Origin: JBCDGZ01 sp038750655
GTDB lineage: Bacteria > Bacteroidota > Bacteroidia > Chitinophagales > Saprospiraceae
Length of the DNA: 64,000 nt
Direction of reading: 5' to 3'
Assembly: GCA_038750655.1 (NCBI GenBank)
Contig: JBCDGZ010000011.1
Span: 21,430-85,429 of the forward strand
Shown here: positions 44,706-54,700 of the stretch, piece by piece
Layout: every line of letters begins with the position of its first letter
Numbering within the stretch: position 1 is the stretch's first letter
The notes under the pieces: generated by a model
The model's input: only the letters and a program-made list of their open reading frames with translations
Told to the model about the DNA's origin: nothing
The model's database searches: none
Position numbers and translations under genes: made by a program

Positions 44706-47700
44706 ATGTCTGCCACCACATTCTATCCTGCCGTATCTTCCATCATCTCACTGGACGATCTACCCGAACAGCTCCAATTTCTCGAAGCTGGCATCAGTAG
44801 CATCTTTGATAAGGTCTACTTTAGGGACCTACAGTTTACCCGCAGTCGCAAAGGAGATGCCGCCTTTTACAGCCTTATCCTTATTCTGGATCGCGAAGTG
44901 GGCTTCACCATTCCAGGAGTAGACATCTCCTTCCTGCTCAACCCCGACTACGGCGCGACGGGCATCACCGAGATTCCGATTACCATTGAATACGAATGGA
45001 AAATCCTGGCCGTGCTCAAGCAGGTTCAACGCTTCAAGGCAGAGAATTTCTCCTTCAGCCCTCAAGCGTTTTTCGATGTGGTGACAGACATCCTCGGCAT
45101 CTCTGGCGAAAACCTGATGGCCGCCGCTGTTGGGCAGTTCACTACCGAGGCCGACCCTATTGATGCCATCAAGGCTTTTGTCGATGATGTGAATGCAGAG
45201 TACAGCTCCGCCGTGCCTTATCCGACTAGTACGGACCCCGGCGAAGCCTTGGTCGAAGTACTGGATTCGCTAGATTCGGTACTCAGTAAGAACCCCTTCG
45301 AGGTGGTTTTTAAGGTGTATATTGAAGATATTACCTCGATTGATCTATCGCTGGATAACCTCAACCAGCTGTTCATCGATCGCTTTGGCGAGCCACCGGT
45401 AGATTATATCAAAACCCTGTTGATTCCCAAGTTTCATGCGACCCTGAGCTTTGGCAATCCCTACGGTGGTATCGGGATGGTCTTCCCTCGTAAATACCTC
45501 ACCCCCCTCGATCCTGGTAACAACTACCAGCCTTTTCCCGAAAATGTAACCAACCCAGTGCGTTCGATGCTCAAGTTTGGCGTGGGCGATGTGCTGTTCA
45601 GCACCGAAAGCGGCATCGGCTTCAAATCCAATCTTACTGCCAGCCTTAATTATGTATCTGAAATTGGTAAAACGGGACTGCGCATCGACTTAAAAAATGC
45701 CAAGCTGGATGTGAGTCGCACCACAAATATCCCCGAAGCAACGGCCGACGGCCGCCCCCTAGAATTTGTTGGGGCCTACATCGAAAAGGCCGAGATTACC
45801 CTGCCTCCCAAGTGGTTCAAAGACCAGGGCGGCAATACAGCGACCATCTTTGGTCGCAATATGATCATTGGTACGGGAGGATTTTCTGGGCGTATTGGCA
45901 TCGAGGCTTCGGCGACCAATCCGCCACCGCCAAATACCACTCCTTCGCTAGAGGTCCGCTTGGGCAACAACAGCGGCTTCCGCATCGGCTTTTATTCTTT
46001 CGATCTGGTTTTCCAGCAAAATGCCATTGTCGAGTCCAACATCAAGGGCTACCTCTACATTCCCGGTTTCGAGATTGGTGGCCAGCCCGCTCGGATTGAT
46101 ATTGACATTAACATTGAGGAAGACGGCGACTTTAAGATCACCGCCTCTGTGGAGCAAGGTATTCCAGTGATCAGCATCAAAGACATTTTGGATGTCAACA
46201 TCAATAGCCTGTCGATTGGCCGGGAGGATGACCGTTTCTTTCTCGCCGTTTCGGGCAAGCTGGACTTTGCCGATCAGACGGGCAAGCCCGGCGGCAATTT
46301 TATCAAAGACAACCTGCCCAAAGACATCGAGATTCAAAAGTTGATGGTTTGGGAAGACGGTAAGATCGAATTTGAAGGAGGTGGAATACAACTGCGTAAG
46401 CCCCTCAGCCTCAAACTTAAGCCCGTCGAACTCACCATTACGGCCCTACACTTTGGCTCGCACGAGCAGGAGCATCAGGGCCACCTGCGGCAGTACAAGT
46501 ACTTTGGGTTTGATGGTGGAGTGAGTGTCAAGCCCGGCGGGGTGGATGCGCGTGGAGATGGCATCAAGTTTTACTTTACGGTGGACAATGATCCGGGAGC
46601 GGGCAAGAACCGCCACGTCTTTGTACGCATACAGTCCATCGCCATCGATATTATGATTCCGGGGGATGCCAAGCCGGAGACGGCGACGCTGCTGCTCAGT
46701 GGTTACCTGTCGATGAAGGAACCTTCGAACCCTGGGGCAGCGGGTGCCGGTACGGAGTACGCGGGCGGGATTACCTTCTCGCTGCCCAAGCTCAAGATTG
46801 CGGGCAGTGCGGCGATGCGCTACAACCCCAAGGTCCCCGCTTTCCTTATCGATATTGGGCTGGAAATTCCGACGCCGATCCCGCTTGGGCCTACGGGGCT
46901 GGGGATTTATGGCTTCCGCGCCTTGGTCGGGCAACGCTACGTCGCCACTCGGGAGGCGGTCGGCCTCAGCGATCAGGACAAGTGGTACCAATACTACAAG
47001 GCCAAGGTATCGCCTGATTTCAAGGAGGGCATTCAAGCCTCTAAGTTCGAGCAGAAAGAGGGCTTCTCCCTCGGCGCAGGCGTTTCGCTGGCGACCTCTG
47101 GCGATTCCGGGAAGGTATTTTCTGCCAAAATATTTTTCTTACTCTCCCTTCCGGAAGTCTTCCTACTCGAAGGGCAGGGGCAGATTCTCAAGGAGCGGAT
47201 TGGGCTGGACAGCACCAACGATCCGCCGTTCTACGCCTTTATTGCGATTACAAGTTCTTCGGTCGAAACGGCCCTGGGAGTCAATTATAAGTTGCCAGAG
47301 TCCGGTAATAATACCGGCAAGATTGTCAAAGTGGACGGCCTGATTGAACTGGCCTTCTTCTTTGGCAACTCTGCTGGCTGGTACGTCAATCTGGGCCGCG
47401 ACCTGCCCGAAGAGAAGCGCATCTCGGCGCGTATCCTCGACCTGTTCAACGCCTATTTCTACCTGATGATTTCCTCCTCCGGTATTCGCGCTGGGGCCGG
47501 AGCCTCCTACAGCCTCAAGAAAAAGTTCGGCCCCTTCGGTGTGGAGCTGAGCGCCTATCTGGATATTGCCGGAAAGATCAACTTCAAGCCGAAGCAGATT
47601 GGTGGTTCGATCCAAATGGGGGGGATTGTTTACCTGAAAATCTTTGGTTTCAAATTCGGCTTCTCCGTTGATGTCGGACTGGCGGCCGAGGCCCCCAAGC

Positions 47701-50700
47701 CTTTCATCGTTACCGGTAAATTGAAGATTTGCGTTAAAGTGCTCTGGAAAAAGCGTTGCGCCAAGATTGAGTTAACTTGGAAGAAGGGCACCGATCTGGA
47801 TTCCAGTGAAATCGAACTGCTCGATCCCGACCTCGACAATGCGGGCAAGGCCATCAACATCATGAGCCGCGAGCCCTTCGCCCTGCGCACCTTCGAAAAT
47901 GCCACCATCAGCAATCCCAATACTTGGAGCGACATCGATGATTTCATCATTCCAGTAGATAGCTTTATCGATATTGAGTTCAAAAAAGGCGTCCACGTCA
48001 CCGGCGCGCATGCTTCACTGGATCGGCTGGGTGGGGTGACCCATGCAGCGGATTACTCCATAAAAGTGGCTCCGCAAAAGGGCAAATCGGATCAGGTGAA
48101 ACACGAGTTTTATGTGGACAAAGTGGACATTAAGAGTTGGAATCCAACCAGCAATCAGTGGGAAGATTATTTGGTCTACGAAGCCTTGACGGCCTTCGAC
48201 GTTCCGCTGTTCCCCGACGCCAATAGTGTCAATATGGCTGAACTCAAACAAGGCTTTTGGCAGCTCGACAATCCTAAGAAATACAACAAACTGCGCATCT
48301 TGGCACAAACGCCATTTTCCTACACCACCCAAGGCTCCGATCCGCCAACCCCGGAGAGCCTGAACATCACCACCGGAACCATCTTCTGCGAAGGGACCCG
48401 TCGGGAGAAAAAGTGTGTGGATTTGCGCAAACTCATTCGCTACAATCGCATTAAGGAGGTTTTCGTACCTGCCTATGAGTACCTCTACGCCGATGGCGTT
48501 ATTTTCTACCTCAGAGGCCAGCGCAGCGAGATCGTTGATCGACCCTACCAAAATTATCGCGATGCGCTGCGGATAGGGGAGAAAGAAGAGTTGGAATTGT
48601 TCTTCAATGAGCCGACAAGCTGTGTGACGCTGGTCTTGCAAACCGAAGCGCCTTCTATCGTCATCAGCTACTACGTTCGCCGCGATACGGGGCAGGTCGA
48701 TGGCAATGGCATTCCGATCTATGGCTATGTCTTGATCCATACCCAAGTTTACCAGCAGGCCCAATTGAACAGCACGATTATTTACGAGGATAATGACAAT
48801 CCAGTGGATAAGGTCGTCATCGAAGCGGGCTGCTGCCAAGAGCAGCCGGAGTTGGTTTGTGATACGAATATGTCGGAACAAGCCCAGCAGCTGGGTATTT
48901 TGTTGGATACGATGGCGCGCTATGGTCATCATGCAGAAGGCATGGTCTCTTTGTATCCTAAAGAGTTTGCTCGTTACAATAATATATTTTTCAACACCTC
49001 TCTATACGGCTCTCCTGTAAAGGGAAGCGAAGTGCTTTACACCTACAAGCAGCCTGAGCAATACCGGTTTGAATTACAGTTTTACGATAGCTTGGACTAC
49101 AGCTGTACGGTAAATTTGGAAATCCTCAACCCCGACGCTCAATTCAGCTGGCCGCTGGTGAAGGGCTTCAGTAACCTGCGCCCCAATCCCAATACCTTGA
49201 CCAACGGTCCGAATTACGATTTTCTGATTGACATCAACGTCACAGTTAAAGGAGGAGATCGGGTCTATGTCGCCGCTGGAACGTCCTGCTATGCAGTGAT
49301 CAACTGCGAGCTGGTTGGTGCGCCCGGTAATAGCGAACCAGCCCTTCCCGCCGCCGGCATTCAAAACCTGCTGGAAGGTCTTACTAACATCGGCAAACTA
49401 GAGCAACCCCGCGACCTCAACATCACCAAGGGGACTTACAGCGATGACTTCGCGCCTCTACTGGCCGAGGCCCTCTTCGGCGATCAAATCGAAGGGCAAG
49501 AGCTACACTACGAATCGAATACAGTCGAAGGTAGTGGACTCGACCTGCGCTTCTACAGCAAGGAAAAGGGCGGGTTTTCTCTAGAAATGAAACTGCGTCC
49601 TGAGAATATAGACATTGGCTTTAGTTACAAAGAATTGATGGGCTTCCAAGATGTGGAACTCATCAAGCCAGTGCCTGGCAGTACCGAAGTAACCTTTACT
49701 GTTACGGGGGTTCATAAGCATAAACGGAAGACCTATTTTACCCAATTCAACGGTACCGGGACGCTTCGCGGCCCCTCGCTGCCTAAGATGACGCCGATCG
49801 CCAAGGCCGCTGTCCTACCAGACCCCAGCAACGGTGAGCTGGAATGCGATGCGCCGACACAGCAGTCTCAGGACCTAGAGATTTTCTTCAATGCATTGAT
49901 TGAATTTCAGGATTATCCAAAGAGCATCAGCCGATTGTTGTCTAATGACTATGGAGGTACTTTCTGGGGGACCAGTCTTTACGATGGCCCGAGCGAGGTC
50001 ATTATCTACCAGTCGCAGCCAATGGAAGAGATTCCGGGGCTCATTATTACGCTTAGCGATGATAGGGGCTTCAACTGTACTATAGAGCTGATTACTTCGG
50101 ACGGCAGCGGTATTCATCCTTATCAAGTGACGCGCTTTTTCAACCTCCGTCCTGATCCTAATCGATTGGAGGCGGGAGACAATTATTACTTCCTGATCGA
50201 CGGCGAAGTGTTCCTGCCATCGACTGGGCAGACGATAAGCATCACCATGTCAGGTCGCTCCTGCTATCCGATTGTGACCTGCCGTGAAACGGGCTGTGCC
50301 ACCTTCCTCTACCGGGTCTGCTACTTGACGCAGGAGGATTTTGAGTACAATGAGACGATTCCGACTCAGGTGGAGGTACAGGGGGATAATACCGCGATGA
50401 TTGAGGCGCTCAACAAGACGGTGCAGCCGATTTGGCGACCCAATACCATCTTTGCTATCCACGTACAGACGACGGATAAGCTCACCGTAAATGGCAGCAA
50501 TCTCGTACCGCCTTATGTCACCAATGCCGTCTTCGGCTTTAAAACTGCGGGTGGAATCGGATTTTTCCACAAATACCTCGACGGTACCAATATCGTCGAT
50601 CGGGCGGATTACGCGGCGCTAGTTGCCAATGACAATGAGGACAGTTACAAGCTGGCCAATTTGAATCACTACATCGACTACGCCAAATCCTATCCGAACG

Positions 50701-51689
50701 CCGATGGCCGCCTGACCAATGCCAAGCCGTTGTTCTATATCAATCCTGACTTGCTGCTCTTCTTTGTCAAGCAGTATGTTTTTGCGATGTTCAGCGAGTG
50801 GGCAACTTACAATGGTGCCCCGGCCGAGCGCTATGATTTGGAGGCCATTATCAAAGACCCAGTGAAGGAAACAGATGTCTTTGTGGTGGGCGCTGCGTGG
50901 GATAGCCACGATACGCCGGTGATTACGCAGGATGTGAATATTATTGGTAATATGATCATCAATGGCTTGCCTTGCTCGATCGTCGAGAATGTCACTTCGA
51001 TTGGGATTCACACGGAATTTTTTGTGCCGGAACTCAAGCCGCTGAAGGCCTACACGGCGATTTTCAATGCTAAATACGAAGATCAAAGTAACAATGAGTA
51101 CAGTCAGGAAGTACATCGCTATGTTTTCCAGACTTCGCGCTACGGCAACTTCGAGGAGCAGATACACAGCTACCGTCTCAAGGACGAGGCTGGGGTCGTA
51201 CAGCGAGAAGCCATCTTTGATATAGAGCATGCGCCCGCCAATGCAGCGAAGGCCCAGCAAATCATTCTCGATACCTTACCGACGACAGATGCGCTCTTCC
51301 AGGAGTACGCCCATCCCTACGATCGCCTTATGGAAGGGGCTTTCCAACTCGGGGCCTTCCACCCGGCGGTAACTACAGAGTTCAACGTGATCAAAAATGG
51401 CAGCACCATCCTGGGGATTCTGGTCAGAAATCCGGAGCCTTTCAACGATCCTAAAATTGAAGAAGCTACGATGGCCGATACCCTCAAGCTACAGGTCAAC
51501 CTGGGCAATGCTAATGACTACGTCGTCATTTTCTCAAAAGACAATGCTAATGCCTGGGTGACCAACAGCGATGGATCGATGAATATGCCGTTGGGCGATT
51601 ATAAGTTCACCTTTAAATACAAGCAATTTGATGGGCATAATTACATCGATGTGGCCACCATTAGCGATGTAGAATTCACCCTGAGCTAA
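44706..51689 (+). CDS. Giant 2327-residue beta-rich protein of unknown function
   Basis: No signal peptide or membrane helix is seen. Residues 1-220 are mixed. About 230-1070 is a very long region of alternating beta-strands with Gly-rich turns, containing ETPTPIPLGPTGLG-like and IGGSIQMGGIVYLKIFGF segments; the pattern recalls long bacterial proteins of the DUF6603 kind, which I cannot confirm. Residues about 1373-1540 and 1714-1858 are two copies of an approximately 150-residue module sharing LRPNPN/LRPDPN, YDFLID/YYFLID and SCYAVINC/SCYPIVTC motifs. The last 450 residues are further beta domains (VTFKYKQFDGHN-like end). No catalytic motif is visible. It is probably structural or adhesive. 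Confidence 0.85.
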   Translation: MSATTFYPAVSSIISLDDLPEQLQFLEAGISSIFDKVYFRDLQFTRSRKGDAAFYSLILILDREVGFTIPGVDISFLLNPDYGATGITEIPITIEYEWKILAVLKQVQRFKAENFSFSPQAFFDVVTDILGISGENLMAAAVGQFTTEADPIDAIKAFVDDVNAEYSSAVPYPTSTDPGEALVEVLDSLDSVLSKNPFEVVFKVYIEDITSIDLSLDNLNQLFIDRFGEPPVDYIKTLLIPKFHATLSFGNPYGGIGMVFPRKYLTPLDPGNNYQPFPENVTNPVRSMLKFGVGDVLFSTESGIGFKSNLTASLNYVSEIGKTGLRIDLKNAKLDVSRTTNIPEATADGRPLEFVGAYIEKAEITLPPKWFKDQGGNTATIFGRNMIIGTGGFSGRIGIEASATNPPPPNTTPSLEVRLGNNSGFRIGFYSFDLVFQQNAIVESNIKGYLYIPGFEIGGQPARIDIDINIEEDGDFKITASVEQGIPVISIKDILDVNINSLSIGREDDRFFLAVSGKLDFADQTGKPGGNFIKDNLPKDIEIQKLMVWEDGKIEFEGGGIQLRKPLSLKLKPVELTITALHFGSHEQEHQGHLRQYKYFGFDGGVSVKPGGVDARGDGIKFYFTVDNDPGAGKNRHVFVRIQSIAIDIMIPGDAKPETATLLLSGYLSMKEPSNPGAAGAGTEYAGGITFSLPKLKIAGSAAMRYNPKVPAFLIDIGLEIPTPIPLGPTGLGIYGFRALVGQRYVATREAVGLSDQDKWYQYYKAKVSPDFKEGIQASKFEQKEGFSLGAGVSLATSGDSGKVFSAKIFFLLSLPEVFLLEGQGQILKERIGLDSTNDPPFYAFIAITSSSVETALGVNYKLPESGNNTGKIVKVDGLIELAFFFGNSAGWYVNLGRDLPEEKRISARILDLFNAYFYLMISSSGIRAGAGASYSLKKKFGPFGVELSAYLDIAGKINFKPKQIGGSIQMGGIVYLKIFGFKFGFSVDVGLAAEAPKPFIVTGKLKICVKVLWKKRCAKIELTWKKGTDLDSSEIELLDPDLDNAGKAINIMSREPFALRTFENATISNPNTWSDIDDFIIPVDSFIDIEFKKGVHVTGAHASLDRLGGVTHAADYSIKVAPQKGKSDQVKHEFYVDKVDIKSWNPTSNQWEDYLVYEALTAFDVPLFPDANSVNMAELKQGFWQLDNPKKYNKLRILAQTPFSYTTQGSDPPTPESLNITTGTIFCEGTRREKKCVDLRKLIRYNRIKEVFVPAYEYLYADGVIFYLRGQRSEIVDRPYQNYRDALRIGEKEELELFFNEPTSCVTLVLQTEAPSIVISYYVRRDTGQVDGNGIPIYGYVLIHTQVYQQAQLNSTIIYEDNDNPVDKVVIEAGCCQEQPELVCDTNMSEQAQQLGILLDTMARYGHHAEGMVSLYPKEFARYNNIFFNTSLYGSPVKGSEVLYTYKQPEQYRFELQFYDSLDYSCTVNLEILNPDAQFSWPLVKGFSNLRPNPNTLTNGPNYDFLIDINVTVKGGDRVYVAAGTSCYAVINCELVGAPGNSEPALPAAGIQNLLEGLTNIGKLEQPRDLNITKGTYSDDFAPLLAEALFGDQIEGQELHYESNTVEGSGLDLRFYSKEKGGFSLEMKLRPENIDIGFSYKELMGFQDVELIKPVPGSTEVTFTVTGVHKHKRKTYFTQFNGTGTLRGPSLPKMTPIAKAAVLPDPSNGELECDAPTQQSQDLEIFFNALIEFQDYPKSISRLLSNDYGGTFWGTSLYDGPSEVIIYQSQPMEEIPGLIITLSDDRGFNCTIELITSDGSGIHPYQVTRFFNLRPDPNRLEAGDNYYFLIDGEVFLPSTGQTISITMSGRSCYPIVTCRETGCATFLYRVCYLTQEDFEYNETIPTQVEVQGDNTAMIEALNKTVQPIWRPNTIFAIHVQTTDKLTVNGSNLVPPYVTNAVFGFKTAGGIGFFHKYLDGTNIVDRADYAALVANDNEDSYKLANLNHYIDYAKSYPNADGRLTNAKPLFYINPDLLLFFVKQYVFAMFSEWATYNGAPAERYDLEAIIKDPVKETDVFVVGAAWDSHDTPVITQDVNIIGNMIINGLPCSIVENVTSIGIHTEFFVPELKPLKAYTAIFNAKYEDQSNNEYSQEVHRYVFQTSRYGNFEEQIHSYRLKDEAGVVQREAIFDIEHAPANAAKAQQIILDTLPTTDALFQEYAHPYDRLMEGAFQLGAFHPAVTTEFNVIKNGSTILGILVRNPEPFNDPKIEEATMADTLKLQVNLGNANDYVVIFSKDNANAWVTNSDGSMNMPLGDYKFTFKYKQFDGHNYIDVATISDVEFTLS

Positions 51690-51728
51690 ACCAATCATTC
51701 AATTACTGTAGCCGGAAAAACAACAACC

Positions 51729-54700
51729 ATGGCAAACTTTGTAAATCTATATAAAAGAAAATCGAGTTCCTATTACCGCGATATTGTCGAGTACGATTCG
51801 ATCAACAAGGAACTCTATATCGCAGGTAGTATCTCGACAAAAGGATTGATCACTAAGCTTGATGAGAAGGGGAAGGTGTTGTGGGATAAGGAATATGAGT
51901 TGAATGGCGAAAGCATCAGCTTTCAGCAAATCCTCAAGTGCAGTAATGGTGATCTGCTGGCCTACGGCACCAATCCGACCGGCCAGCAATGGCGCAACCG
52001 CAACTTCTTCGTGCGCATACGGCCAGATGGCTCGCTGATTTGGTCTTCCCATTACAGCACCAGTCTGACGCGCTACAATATTCAGATTACTCAGTCTGGC
52101 GTTGATGAGTTTTTCATTACTTCCTGGCACAATACCTACAGTACAGTAGATGATGTGGAGATTTTGAAAATCGATGGCAGTGGCAAAGAGCTGGCTAGCA
52201 TTCGCTTTGGGCTCAACAACAACGATGATCAGGTCAAAGGAATCATTCCCTATGGCCAAGGTGGTTGCATCGTCTTTGGTTCGTCCAGCCAAGGCAGTGG
52301 CTGGGATGGCTTCATCGCGGCCTTCGACGCCCAACTCAATCACCAATGGAGCACCCTGCTCGGCATGTCTACCCACGAAGAGATTCTGGATATGGTGCAA
52401 GTCGGGCAGCATGAGTTTGCCATCGTAGGCTACAGTGTCACGCGCAAGCAGCACTTTTTGACTCGCTACAGCCAGGCGCTAAGCAGTCATTCCGTATTGT
52501 TCTTTGATGCTGGCTCTGATGATCGCAGTTTTACGCGGATTATCACCGGTAAGGGCGGTTTGTATATGTGCTCCTACGCCAAAAGCATAGCGGCCTCTTA
52601 CGTGATGAAGCTCAGCTCTAGCCTCAACCCGATCTGGCGCAAGCGACTGGATTTCGATAAGCAATACGATATTAGGGAGCTGAAATACGATACTACACAG
52701 CAGTTACTGCTGGGCGTAGGGCGCAGCCGATACGACGGCACCCTGGCTTTCCGCACCGATCTGGACATGACCAGTTGTGTGACCATCGACCTTCCCGCCC
52801 TGCAATTCGAGCGGCTGGATTTCAGTTCCAAACCTTGGAATCCTCCCGTCAGCCCCGTCGATCAGGTCGGGCGATCTGTTCCGCTGATTGTTCGAAATGT
52901 GATGCCCGAGCGGAATCCCCTCTGCCCGGATACGGGGATCGAATTGGATGCGACCAGTATCATCCAATCTCCTCATCTCTACTGTCAGGCTGCTGGTTCG
53001 GACACCACCGATGGTTCCTCGCGGGGGATTCACCTGCGCTGGGATTTGCTGAAATACCTGGGCGAGAATCACCTGCCCAAAGGCAACCTCACCAATCAAT
53101 ATCCCACCAATATCGGCTTCAACCGCGCCGATGATTTTGTGCGTATCTACCGTGCTCCGTACAATACCGTCTATAACCTTAGCTTGCGTCTGGGGGCTGG
53201 CCCTAACCAGCTCATCGAGGCGGGCAGCACCCGCCGCTGGATTTATACCGGTCTGTTTGTCCATCAAGGCAACGACCGTACGGTAGAGCTGGACTTTGTT
53301 GATACCGCAGAGTATGACCAGCTTCGCCAACAGCTTCATCCGCAGCAGTCGCCTATAGATTTCTTATTTCAGTATCGCGGAGTGGTAGAACTGCGCGTGC
53401 CTGGGCACCTGTTTTTCATGGTCGACGTAGGGCCGGAGATCAACTTCAATGCTCCCCAGGCCTGTATTCGAATGGAGACCGTTTCCTGGCCGGATACGAC
53501 GGACGGGAACAGTCGCTATGTTTCCTGCCGCAAGAAATTGGACGGCGTTAGGGTGTACAAGCAAAAGGAGCCGACTTACATAGTCTGCGAAAATATTGAT
53601 GTCTTCCGTTTTCAAACCATAGATACTTTCATCTACGACATCCAGATTGTCACTTATGAGGATACGATGATTGGCTATCAGGATCGCTGGGCGCAGTTGG
53701 GGGAGTTTAGTTTGACGACGGATAACAACACGGCTTACCAGCGTTTGGAAGATGTACCTGCCTACATTGTCGATAAGGAGTGGAGCAAGTTCAACGAAAG
53801 CGATCCGGGGACTGGAGAGTTTAAGGTCAATGTGGACAATTACAAAGACCGTTGGCTGCCGGCGGCTGATCCGAATACGGGTCTGAAGGAAGGGGTGGTC
53901 AAATACCTCAGCTTGAGCCAGACTAATACGCAGGCGCTGGAGATTATCCTCGACGACGCGGGCGATTCGAGTACGGAAGTCAGCTACTTGGAATTTTTGC
54001 GGCTGGCCAGCCTGGATTACCACGGCGCCCGGATGCTGGGACTTGGGCACATCGATGGGATGGACGCCAGCCAGGTGACGACGCCTTACATTTATCTGGC
54101 CCAGTACGTCACGGAGGCGGCCCTTGAGGAGGGTGGGGTAGCCGGAGTGAATACGCATTATTACATGACCTTGCCGACGAGGCAGTTGGATCATCGGCTG
54201 CCGCAGGCTCCGGTGCTCGATCCGGTGACTTATGGCTTGTATGCGGACAATGGGACGGGTACGCCGACTTTGCTTTCCGATCCTGATGGTTATGTACCTT
54301 TTATCAATGATCCTTACGAGTATGTGCGCTACATTAATTTGTTCCGGCAGCGTTTTCCTTATGAGTATGGTTTGCGGTCATTCTTCGACAGCAGTCAGGA
54401 GTTTTGTATGTGTGATAAAACGCAGGCGGTGGCCTTTGGGCTGGAGTACAAGGAGATCAGCGAGGCGCAGTTTCGTCGGCCAGAGATTTTGAACGATTCG
54501 GATTATAGTGATCACGCAGGGTTGCCGGAGGTGGTGCCGATCCCTGAGAGTGGAGAGCCTGATGAGGCGGTATATACGCATATGGAAACGGAAGAAGGAG
54601 AGCATCGCTACGGGATGTACAGCATCAACTGGTTCTCGCGGGTGTCGCCCGTTTCGAATTTAGTGGATACGAATTTTACAGATTTTCCCAAAAGAAATTC

